Shown here piece by piece: positions 53,242 through 61,660 of a DNA stretch of 64,000 nucleotides (the stretch's first letter is position 1; every line of letters starts with the position of its first letter). Below the pieces are notes generated by a model. That model was given only the letters and a program-made list of their open reading frames with translations. It made no database searches and was not told where the DNA came from. The stretch is taken from assembly GCA_023229575.1 (NCBI GenBank), contig JALNYZ010000009.1, positions 1 to 64,000 on the forward strand, given 5' to 3'. Source of the stretch: Prolixibacteraceae bacterium. GTDB taxonomy: Bacteria; Bacteroidota; Bacteroidia; Bacteroidales; Prolixibacteraceae. The translations under genes and the position numbers were made by a program.

Positions 53242-56200
53242 ATGAAGAATATAAAACCAGGTCATCAGTTAAACTTCAGCCGGCTGATTACGCCGATACT
53301 TCTGGTTCTTTTGACCATAAGTATCAGATGTATCCGAAAGGGGGCAATTGAACCAACTTTTTCTCAAATTGAATCGGGGTTTAAGAATATTCCGGATTCC
53401 ATACAAACCAGTGTCTATTGGTACTGGATTTCGGACAACATTTCCAAAGAGGGAGTGGTGAAAGACCTTCAGGCGATGAAGAAAGCGGGGATCAACCGCG
53501 CTTTTATTGGCAACATCGGTTTGACTGATGTGCCTTACGGGAAAGTCAAGTTACTCACCGATGAGTGGTGGGATATCTTGCATACCGCACTGAAAACAGC
53601 AACTGACTTGAACATTGAAATTGGCATTTTCAATTCTCCGGGCTGGAGCCAATCGGGCGGCCCGTGGGTTAAAAACGAACAGTCGATGCGTTACCTGAAT
53701 TCTTCGGAGATCGAAGTCACCGGTCCTATGCAGTACCACAATAAACTGGTTGCACCAAATGTTGATTTTCAGAGGGTCAGGGTAATTGCCTACAAAGTGC
53801 CGGCTGTGGCTGAAAAAGCTAACCGGTCGCTCCATCCAAAAGTTACTTCCCTGTCCAGGGTGGACAATATTGCCTCTATTTGCGATGGTGATTACAAAAC
53901 CGAAATTCCAATTCAACTGGATAAGACCCTGACAGTGGATTTTCAAACGATGGAAGAAGCGATGGTAAGGACCTTAATCATTAAAGCCTCTGAAAAAAAT
54001 ACCAAGGCCATGGGGGAATTGCTGGTTAAAGAAGGAAATGGTTTCCGTTCGCTGAAGAAGTTTGAGATAAACCGGAGCAATCCGACAATTAAAGTAGGTT
54101 TCGATCCGTTTGCCCCAATTGTTTTGTCGATTCCGGAGACCAAATCAACGGACTTCCGATTGGTTATCAGTGAAGTAACAATTGACGGAGGAATCGCCGA
54201 AGTTGAACTTTCACCGATACCACAACTGGAGCGATACCCTGAAAAGTCACTGGCAAAAATGTTTCAGGCGCCTTTGCCTTACTGGAAAGATTATTTATGG
54301 GATGTTCAGCCGGAAGTATTGGATAAATCGCTGGTTATTGATCCGCAAAAAGTGTTGGATATCACCAATTACATGACTGCTGACGGAACACTAAACTGGA
54401 GCGTGCCTGAAGGAAAGTGGGTGATTATGCAAACCGGGATGACAACAACCGGACAGACAAACAGTCCGGCATCGCCCGAAGCAACTGGTCTCGAAACAGA
54501 CAAGATGAGTAAAAAGCACATTGCCGCACATTTTGATGCCTTTATGGGCGAAATTATACGCCGTATTCCGGCAGCCGACCGTAAAACATGGAAGTTGGTT
54601 GTGGAAGACAGTTATGAAACCGGTGGTCAAAACTGGACCGATGGTTTTACCGAAGAATTTTCATCAAGGTATGGTTATAGTCCTGTTCCTTATCTTCCGG
54701 TTTTAAAGGGGAGTGTCGTTGGAAGCAGAGATGTTTCGGATCGGTTTTTGTGGGACCTGAGACGATTGATTGCCGATAAGATTGCGCACGATTATGTTGG
54801 TGGGCTGCGTGAAGCCTGTCATAAAAATGGATTGACGACCTGGTTGGAAAATTACGGCCATTGGGGCTTCCCAGGCGAATTTCTGCAATATGGCGGACAA
54901 TCAGATGAGGTTGCCGGCGAATTCTGGAACGAACGCGATCTGGGCAATATCGAAAACCGGGCGGCTTCATCCTGCGCACATATTTATGGAAAAACGAAAG
55001 TGTCCGCCGAGTCGTTTACTTGCGGTGGGAATCCCTTCTCGCGTTATCCCGCTAAGCTGAAATCACGTGGCGACCGCTTTTTCGCGGAAGGGATCAACAA
55101 TACCCTGCTTCATGTTTATATTCAGCAACCCAATGAAACGGAGCCGGGTGCAAATGCATGGTTCGGAAACGAATTCAATCGGCATAACACATGGTTTAGT
55201 CAGTTGGATATTTTTATCCAATACCTGAAGCGAACCAATTTCATGTTGCAGCAGGGCAACTATATTGCCGATGTCGCTTATTTTATCGGTGAGGATGTTC
55301 CTAAAATGACCGGAATCTGCGATCCTTCATTACCTCAGGGTTATTCGTTTGATTACATAAACGGCGAAGTGATCCGTGACCGGGTAACGGTACAGGATGG
55401 CAAGCTGGTGTTGCCCGATGGAATGAGCTACCGGATATTGGTACTGCCTAAAATGAAGACGATGCGTCCCGAATTACTGAAAAAAATTACGGAACTGGTC
55501 AGGCAGGGGGCAGTAGTTCTCGGCCCGGCCCCGAATTGTTCTCCAAGCCTTCAGGACTATCCCGCCTGCGATCAGCAGGTTCAGCAACTGGCTTCCGAAT
55601 TGTGGGGCAAAGTGGATGGCGTTCAGGTGAAAAGCGCCAAGGTAGGCAAAGGGATGATCATTTCAGGAATGGAAATGCAGAAAGCGCTGAACCTAATTAA
55701 GGTTGTGCCCGACTGCAAATTGGATACAGCGGATCACGCACTCTTTATTCACCGCAAAACGACCGAAGGAGATCACTATTTTATCACCAATCAGTCGGAT
55801 AAAGTCCTGACGATCAATCCTGAATTTCGTGTTTCAGGCAAGAGCCCTGAATTTTGGGAACCAACAACAGGGAATACCCGCGACCTGCCGGCCTATACCA
55901 TAAAAGGTGAAACAACCACCGTTCCATTAAAACTGGAAGCCTTTGAGAGTGCATTTGTTATCTTTCGTAAAAAGAGCGGGACCCCGACAGAAACAACAAC
56001 CGCCGCCAATTTTCCCGAACCACAAATACTTTCAGAATTGGCTGGCCCGTGGACTGTTACTTTTGATTTTGCGAAACGAGGACCGGTTAAACCTGTTATT
56101 TTCACTACCCTTCAGGATTGGACAACCAGCAGTAACGACAGCATTAAATACTATTCGGGTACAGCATTTTATAAAACAACTTTTACTTTGGATCAGGTTG

Positions 56201-56511
56201 ATCCGAAGAGTAAATTGTTTGTTGATCTTGGTGAGGTGAAAGTAATGGCCAAAGTGAAGCTGAACGGGAAAGATGTAGGTGGTGTATGGACTGCTCCCTG
56301 GCAAGCAGATATTTCGTCAGCTGCGAAAGCAGGTGAAAATGTTCTTGAAGTGGAAGTTGTAAACACCTGGGTAAACCGCTTGGCCGGCGACAGCAAACTC
56401 CCGGTTGCCGAACGAAAAACCTGGTGTACGGTGAATCCATTCAAACCAGAAAGTCCACTAGATCCATCCGGTTTGATTGGGCCAGTGAAGATTATGTCGG
56501 TGAACAATTAA
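53242..56511 (+). CDS. GH106 alpha-L-rhamnosidase (1089 aa)
   Basis: Tandem to the previous GH106, 35 bases downstream. The N-terminal signal carries a Cys at residue 30 (ISIRC), which makes a poor lipobox because Arg precedes it. Family motifs are VYWYWISDNISKEGVVKDLQAMKKAGIN, SPGWSQSGGPW, DSYETGGQNWT and VSAESFTCGG. A beta-rich insert of about 135 residues (195-330; SICDGDYKTEIPIQL...FRLVISEVTIDGG) resembles an F5/8-type lectin domain and is shared with the 35345 enzyme. It is the last glycoside hydrolase before the second transporter block. Confidence 0.85.
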   Translation: MKNIKPGHQLNFSRLITPILLVLLTISIRCIRKGAIEPTFSQIESGFKNIPDSIQTSVYWYWISDNISKEGVVKDLQAMKKAGINRAFIGNIGLTDVPYGKVKLLTDEWWDILHTALKTATDLNIEIGIFNSPGWSQSGGPWVKNEQSMRYLNSSEIEVTGPMQYHNKLVAPNVDFQRVRVIAYKVPAVAEKANRSLHPKVTSLSRVDNIASICDGDYKTEIPIQLDKTLTVDFQTMEEAMVRTLIIKASEKNTKAMGELLVKEGNGFRSLKKFEINRSNPTIKVGFDPFAPIVLSIPETKSTDFRLVISEVTIDGGIAEVELSPIPQLERYPEKSLAKMFQAPLPYWKDYLWDVQPEVLDKSLVIDPQKVLDITNYMTADGTLNWSVPEGKWVIMQTGMTTTGQTNSPASPEATGLETDKMSKKHIAAHFDAFMGEIIRRIPAADRKTWKLVVEDSYETGGQNWTDGFTEEFSSRYGYSPVPYLPVLKGSVVGSRDVSDRFLWDLRRLIADKIAHDYVGGLREACHKNGLTTWLENYGHWGFPGEFLQYGGQSDEVAGEFWNERDLGNIENRAASSCAHIYGKTKVSAESFTCGGNPFSRYPAKLKSRGDRFFAEGINNTLLHVYIQQPNETEPGANAWFGNEFNRHNTWFSQLDIFIQYLKRTNFMLQQGNYIADVAYFIGEDVPKMTGICDPSLPQGYSFDYINGEVIRDRVTVQDGKLVLPDGMSYRILVLPKMKTMRPELLKKITELVRQGAVVLGPAPNCSPSLQDYPACDQQVQQLASELWGKVDGVQVKSAKVGKGMIISGMEMQKALNLIKVVPDCKLDTADHALFIHRKTTEGDHYFITNQSDKVLTINPEFRVSGKSPEFWEPTTGNTRDLPAYTIKGETTTVPLKLEAFESAFVIFRKKSGTPTETTTAANFPEPQILSELAGPWTVTFDFAKRGPVKPVIFTTLQDWTTSSNDSIKYYSGTAFYKTTFTLDQVDPKSKLFVDLGEVKVMAKVKLNGKDVGGVWTAPWQADISSAAKAGENVLEVEVVNTWVNRLAGDSKLPVAERKTWCTVNPFKPESPLDPSGLIGPVKIMSVNN

Positions 56512-56600
56512 ACTTAACTTTAAAGTGAATGAAAAATGTGGTATCTGGCATAGGCTATTATTAAAAATCAACTGTAATTAAATCAAATTATTTACAACTT

Positions 56601-57941
56601 ATGAAAGAGAAAGATTCCCGGTTTTTGATTCTGGTTACTGTTGTGGCAACCCTTGGTGGATTATTGTTCGGTTTTGACGAAGCTGTTATATCCGGGGTAA
56701 CACCATTCATACAGCCTTATTTTAACCTCGGCGACATTGCTTTGGGATGGACGGTCAGCAGCCTCCTTGTTGGTTGCATCATAGGGGTCATTGCTTGTGG
56801 CAAGCCCGGCGACCTGTACGGACGGAGAAAGATCTTACTGGTAGCCGCTTTGCTCTTTGTCATTTCAGCAGTAGGATCTGCGCTTTCGACCAGTTTTATC
56901 CAATTTATTACATTCCGCTTGCTGGGTGGGATTGCCGTTGGCGCCGCATCCATACTTTCACCCATGTACATTTCAGAGATTGCACCGGCCGATAAAAGGG
57001 GGGCCCTGGTCTCTCTGAACCAGCTGGCCATTGTAACGGGTGATTTGGTGGCCTATTTCTCCAATTACCTTTTGTACCCTACCGGGGAAAACAACTGGCG
57101 ATGGATGCTGGTCGTGATGGCAGCTCCGGCATTGTTGTTTTTTGTTTCGCTGCTATTTGTCCCTGAAAGTCCTCGGTGGCTGATGCAGAAAAATAGAAGG
57201 GACGAATCATTTCGCATTTTAAAAAAAATCAATGGGGATGCTCAGGCAACCATTGAACTGGAAGCCATTGAAGCCTCTGTTTCCTCAGAAGGGAAAGCAA
57301 GCTACAAGGAAGTTTTCTCCAAAAAGATGAGGTTTATACTCTGGATCGGGATACTGCTTGCAGTTTTTCAACAGGCAACCGGTATCAATGCCATTATGTA
57401 CTATGCCCCAATGATCTTTAAAAATTTGGGCAGCAGTAATGACTCCGCCCTCATTCAAACCGCTATAATTGGTGGAGTGCTCTTTGTATTTACCCTTGTT
57501 GCGGTTCGATGGATTGACAGGTGGGGGCGAAAACCGCTGATGATATGGGGGACCGTTGGAATGGTAGTTTCTTTGACCTTCGTGACCATAGCCTATTTTT
57601 TGAACATGTTGCAGGGTTACTTTATCCTGCTCAGCATACTTCTTTTCATGGCTTCATTTGCAGCTTCAATAGGTCCGGTAACCTGGGTCATGATCTCGGA
57701 GATTTTCCCGAATAAAATACGAAGTGAGGCCATGTCGGTAGCAATTGTTGCTTTATGGATCGCAAACTTCGTCGTAACACTTGTTTTTCCGGTCATTTTA
57801 AACCGGTTGGGAGGTGGTGTTGCCTTCCTGATTTTTGATGTAATGAGTGTGTTGTTGCTTTTATTCGTCATCTTTATACTTCCTGAAACGAAAGGGAAAA
57901 GTTTGGAGGAACTTGAAAAAATTTTTATCAAACATAAATGA
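56601..57941 (+). CDS. Sugar-porter (SP) family MFS symporter, XylE-like
   Basis: A 446-residue inner-membrane carrier with about twelve hydrophobic segments and the full set of sugar-porter signatures: GDLYGRRK in the loop after TM2, PESPRWLM at the end of TM6, QQATGINAIMYYAP in TM7, DRWGRKPLM in the TM8-9 loop and PETKGKSLEE at the C-terminus. It is close to the D-xylose/arabinose/galactose proton symporters. It is a second sugar importer in the locus, different in type from the FHS carrier at 16971, which suggests that two kinds of released monosaccharide are taken up. It is followed by a cytoplasmic methyltransferase-like gene. Confidence 0.85.
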   Translation: MKEKDSRFLILVTVVATLGGLLFGFDEAVISGVTPFIQPYFNLGDIALGWTVSSLLVGCIIGVIACGKPGDLYGRRKILLVAALLFVISAVGSALSTSFIQFITFRLLGGIAVGAASILSPMYISEIAPADKRGALVSLNQLAIVTGDLVAYFSNYLLYPTGENNWRWMLVVMAAPALLFFVSLLFVPESPRWLMQKNRRDESFRILKKINGDAQATIELEAIEASVSSEGKASYKEVFSKKMRFILWIGILLAVFQQATGINAIMYYAPMIFKNLGSSNDSALIQTAIIGGVLFVFTLVAVRWIDRWGRKPLMIWGTVGMVVSLTFVTIAYFLNMLQGYFILLSILLFMASFAASIGPVTWVMISEIFPNKIRSEAMSVAIVALWIANFVVTLVFPVILNRLGGGVAFLIFDVMSVLLLLFVIFILPETKGKSLEELEKIFIKHK

Positions 57942-58026
57942 TGGGCAATCATAACTTGGCCTTCCAAAATGAAAAATTTAAGTCATTCAGCACATTAATA
58001 GAAACAAAATTATATTTATACCTCAT

Positions 58027-59286
58027 ATGATGACATCAAAAGAAAGGCTTAAAGCCACGCTTGACCACAAATCAACGGATAAGATTGTTGTAGATTTCGG
58101 TTCGACAGCCACATCGGGCATTCACGTATTGGCAGTTGAAAGATTGCGCGATTATTACGGATTGGACAACCATCCTGTTAAGGTAATTGAACCCTACCAG
58201 ATGCTGGGAGAGATTGAGCCAGACCTTCAGGAAGCGCTTGATGTCGATGTCATTGGCGCCTTTGGAAGGAATACCATTTTTGGTTTTGCCAATGAGGGGT
58301 GGAAAGGGTTCAAAACATTCTGGGGTCAGGAGATCCTTGTTCCGGGCAATTTCAATACCAAATCCGATGAAAACGGGGATTTGCTTATTTTCCCTCAGGG
58401 TGATATGTCGGTCCCTGCCAGCGGAAGGATGCCAAAAAGCGGTTATTTTTTCGATGCCATCATCAGGCAACAACCCATTGACGAGGATAAGCTGAACCCT
58501 GAAGACAACCTCGAAGAATTTGGATACATAGGTGATGAAGAGTTGAAATATTGGGAAAGGCTTACCAAAAGTGAATTGGACCAATCGAAGGGCATAATTG
58601 CCAGTTTCGGTGGTACGGCCTTGGGTGATATAGCGCTGGTTCCCGGTCCTGATATGAAATATCCCAAAGGTATCAGGGATGTTGCCGAGTGGTATATGTC
58701 AACAATGCTGAGGGCCGATTACATTCATGCAATTTTCTCAAAACAATCGGATATAGCCGTTTCAAACCTGAAAAAAATTTACAGTGTGGTCGGTAACAGT
58801 GTCGATGCAGTTGAAATATGTGGAAACGACTTTGGTACCCAGGATTCGCAATTTTGTTCGGCGGAGACTTTCGAGGAACTCTATGCCCCCTATTACAGGA
58901 AAATGAACGACTGGGTACATCAGAACACATCATGGAAGACTTTTAAACACAGCTGCGGGGCCATGGTTCCCCTGCTCGATAACCTCATTGGGTCCGGTTT
59001 CGATATCATAAATCCGGTACAGATCAATGCCAAAGGAATGGATCCAAAGTTCCTGAAAGAAAAATTTGGCGACAGGATCGTGTTCTGGGGCGGTGGCATT
59101 GATACACAAAAAATGCTGCCTTTTGGTACCCCGGCCGAAATTGAAAAACAGGTGTCAAACAACTGTGAAATATTTGGCAAAAACGGGGGATTTGTCTTTA
59201 ATACGGTTCACAATATCCAGGCCAATGTGCCTGTTGAAAATATTGCAGCAATGATTAATGCCTTAAGAAAATTTAATAACACATGA
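58027..59286 (+). CDS. URO-D-superfamily protein, zinc methyltransferase-like
   Basis: This is 419 residues, cytoplasmic, and it matches the uroporphyrinogen decarboxylase fold (MTSKERLKATLDHKSTDKIVVDFG at the start, VPVENIAAMINALRKF at the end). It is not the haem enzyme. H308-S-C310 (FKHSCGAM) and H395 (TVHNIQANVP) form an H-x-C-x84-H pattern like the H-x-C...C zinc site of MtaA/MtbA-type corrinoid methyltransferases, with His in place of the last Cys. Proteins of this kind are often near sugar genes, with unknown substrate. A demethylase role for a methylated sugar would need a corrinoid protein, and none is in the window. It shares an ATGA overlap with the next gene. Confidence 0.7.
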   Translation: MMTSKERLKATLDHKSTDKIVVDFGSTATSGIHVLAVERLRDYYGLDNHPVKVIEPYQMLGEIEPDLQEALDVDVIGAFGRNTIFGFANEGWKGFKTFWGQEILVPGNFNTKSDENGDLLIFPQGDMSVPASGRMPKSGYFFDAIIRQQPIDEDKLNPEDNLEEFGYIGDEELKYWERLTKSELDQSKGIIASFGGTALGDIALVPGPDMKYPKGIRDVAEWYMSTMLRADYIHAIFSKQSDIAVSNLKKIYSVVGNSVDAVEICGNDFGTQDSQFCSAETFEELYAPYYRKMNDWVHQNTSWKTFKHSCGAMVPLLDNLIGSGFDIINPVQINAKGMDPKFLKEKFGDRIVFWGGGIDTQKMLPFGTPAEIEKQVSNNCEIFGKNGGFVFNTVHNIQANVPVENIAAMINALRKFNNT

Positions 59287-60845
59287 AACCGCAATTAGAT
59301 AAAAAACAGAACATAAATCCATGGGACATTACCAGGGGTAGAAAGATTTCCTTGCTAAAGAAATTGGTCGTGTCCATGATACTGGCGACCACCAGTTTTA
59401 CGACGAATGCCCAAACAGGCAATTTGTACATCGGTACTGCCAGCGCCGACATCACACCAAAACTGCCTGTGGCTTTGATGGGGCAGTTTGAATTGCGGAT
59501 TGCCGATAAAGCGGAAACACCGTTGGTCGCGAACGTTTTGGCATTGGAATCGCGAAGCGGGAACAATTCACTCGATGCTGCGATCATCGTTTCCTGCGAC
59601 TTGATTGGAATCCCTCCCAGGTTTCTCACCGGGGTTCGCGATGAAGTTCATAAACAAGTACCTGAATTAGATGTATCGAAAATCTTTCTGAATGCAACCC
59701 ACACGCATACCGGACCGGTAATGGATGATGATACCACCTTTTCATTTCGCTATCCTATTCCCAAAAAAGGGGTCTCGCAGGTTGAAGAATTCAATATCCT
59801 ATTCGTTCAACGTGTCACAGCTGCCGTTGTAAAAGCATGGAAAAGTCGCCGGGAAGGAAGTATGTCATGGGGGCTCAGCCATGCTGCAATCGCTTACAAC
59901 AGGAGGGCCGTATTTGCCGATGGATCGGCCCGGATGCTGGCGCCAACCGGGGTACCCGAATTTCGAAACATCGAAGGGATTGAGGATCACGATGTCAATA
60001 TCCTTTTCTTTTGGGACAAGCAGGGAAAATTAATTGCCACGACAATTGATGTTCCTTGTCCTTCTCAGGAAGTCGGTCAAACATCGACTATCAATGCCGA
60101 CTATTGGCATCCGGTACGTGAGAAATTAAAACAGCGATTTGGATCCGACTTTTGTGTACTTGGCTGGTGCGGTGCCGCAGGAGATCAGGGACCAACCCCG
60201 ATGTACCGTTTAGCTGCTGAAGAGCGAATGATCCGACTTCGCCAATTAAGTCACCTGGAGGAGATAGCACGGCGCATTGTTGTTGCTTTTGATGAAGCCT
60301 ATGAAACAGTTAAGAAAGACCGCTATTCCAACGTGACATTAATTCACAAAATGGATAGTGTCACACTCCCCATGCAACTGGTAACAAAGGACGAATATCT
60401 TGCAGCTAAAGCAGAAAGGGACAAATATCTGGCCCAAATTGCAGCCGACCCCAAAGCAGCACATGATTTTTTTGCGCCAATGACCTGGCAAAAGGATGTA
60501 GTTGACCGTTACGTGTTCCAACAGACTGAGGCCAATCCAACAATTAAATCGGAGGTACACGTTATCCGCATTGGCGATGTTGCTATCTGTTCGAGCGAAT
60601 TTGAACTTTTTACAGATTACGGAATCCGGATACAGGCACGAAGTAGGGCATTACAGACCTTTGTAGTTCAGTTGGCTGCAGGAAGTGGGGCAGCTGGGCC
60701 ATCCTATCTGGCAACGGGAAAGGCAATTAAAGGCGGGGGATACAGCGGTATTATTCAAAGTAACCTGGTAAGCCCAGAGGGAGGCCAAACATTGGTTAAC
60801 CGCACTGTGGAACTTATCAACAGTATGTGGCCTGAAGTAAAATAG
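59283..60845 (+). CDS. Neutral/alkaline ceramidase-like exported protein (paralogue of 814)
   Basis: A 520-residue protein beginning in a four-base overlap with the URO-D-like gene, so the two are cotranslated. A long N-region (about 27 residues) precedes the hydrophobic signal segment (LLKKLVVSMILATTSFTTNAQ). The family motif is NATHTHTGP (His140, His142). At the serine loop it reads CGAAGDQGP from Cys296: Gly297 stands where the 814 paralogue has Ser, so the usual ceramidase nucleophile appears to be missing, while a Cys one position before is common to both. It may use another chemistry or another residue. It is the last gene before the long gap in front of SusC. Confidence 0.7.
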   Translation: MKPQLDKKQNINPWDITRGRKISLLKKLVVSMILATTSFTTNAQTGNLYIGTASADITPKLPVALMGQFELRIADKAETPLVANVLALESRSGNNSLDAAIIVSCDLIGIPPRFLTGVRDEVHKQVPELDVSKIFLNATHTHTGPVMDDDTTFSFRYPIPKKGVSQVEEFNILFVQRVTAAVVKAWKSRREGSMSWGLSHAAIAYNRRAVFADGSARMLAPTGVPEFRNIEGIEDHDVNILFFWDKQGKLIATTIDVPCPSQEVGQTSTINADYWHPVREKLKQRFGSDFCVLGWCGAAGDQGPTPMYRLAAEERMIRLRQLSHLEEIARRIVVAFDEAYETVKKDRYSNVTLIHKMDSVTLPMQLVTKDEYLAAKAERDKYLAQIAADPKAAHDFFAPMTWQKDVVDRYVFQQTEANPTIKSEVHVIRIGDVAICSSEFELFTDYGIRIQARSRALQTFVVQLAAGSGAAGPSYLATGKAIKGGGYSGIIQSNLVSPEGGQTLVNRTVELINSMWPEVK

Positions 60846-61660
60846 TCAGGTTACCCAGAACATGCTCAGAAAAGTATTATCCGGCAGGTAAAATAATAAC
60901 ACAATTTATTTATTTTCTTCTCACCTTCAATTTTTACTGAATAACTTTTTAACAGGCAATACTTAGAAACTGTTTAAATTTAATTGTTTCCATTTTATTC
61001 ATCAGAAACCACTTAATCAGGACTGTGCCGTAGGCACATAATGTCGGTAGAAAGAGAATTAAACGCATAATATCCCGTCCCGTACGGGACGGAATTTATC
61101 TCTTAATCCATTTTCTACCGATATTATATCCCTAACGGGACAAAAAGCAAATTTTAAACAGTCTCTTCTAATTACTATGAATAATACAGGTCAATATCGT
61201 GTTATTATTGGTCAAATTAATTCTATCAGTTGATGTTATTACAGTATAAATTTGGTATATTAAATTCGGATATTTAACTAAGCCCTTAATTTGTAAACTG
61301 ACTTTTTATAATGCTTTGCAACTAAAACTAAAGTGCCCATCCAGTAGGCCATTTTCGGACTGGACTTATTAGGAGAAAAAATAGATTATTTTTCCTGCGA
61401 ACAATATGAATGCAATTCTTATCAATTGCATTTGAATGAATTCCCGTTGTTAACATCGGATGGAATGATATTGCGAAAAAAGAACAACAATTTCTTAGGC
61501 AATTTGCCTCCTAAAAGCTTGGAGAATAAAAGATGTAATTCCGGAAAAAATATTGAATACCTGAGATATATATTGGATTTTTAGAGCTTTTGCCCTGTAC
61601 ACCATAATAATTACTTATGAGGATATGCAATTTATTTTAATCAACAAAAGATTCAAACTT
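60846..61660. promoter_or_regulatory. 815-base gap upstream of SusC
   Basis: No gene was found here. The left part holds the MITE-like element at 60963-61171. The rest, 61172-61660, is AT-rich. A TAAATTTG at 61247-61254 fits the Bacteroidota -7 consensus TAnnTTTG, but no good -33 TTTG lies at the right distance, so it is only a candidate. As the last gap before the transporter gene, this region probably contains the promoter and control sites for the SusC/D genes. Confidence 0.4.
60963..61171. repeat. MITE-like palindromic element
   Basis: About 209 bases flanked by imperfect inverted ends: TTAGAAACTGTTTAAATTT on the left and, on the right, AAATTTTAAACAGTCTCTT leading into CTAA at 61171. Inside are nested palindromes: GTGCC-GTA-GGCAC (61025-61037), a perfect 18-base palindrome centred on CCCGTACGGG (61075-61092), and a long inverted pair where GTCGGTAGAAA (about 61043) faces TTTCTACCGAT (about 61112). 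The single strand would fold into a long stem. There is no ORF. It looks like a non-autonomous mobile repeat of the kind dispersed in Bacteroidota genomes. Confidence 0.6.

Noticed and set aside
58072..58584. 170-residue minus-strand ORF opposite the URO-D-like gene
   Set aside because: Antisense shadow without domain features.
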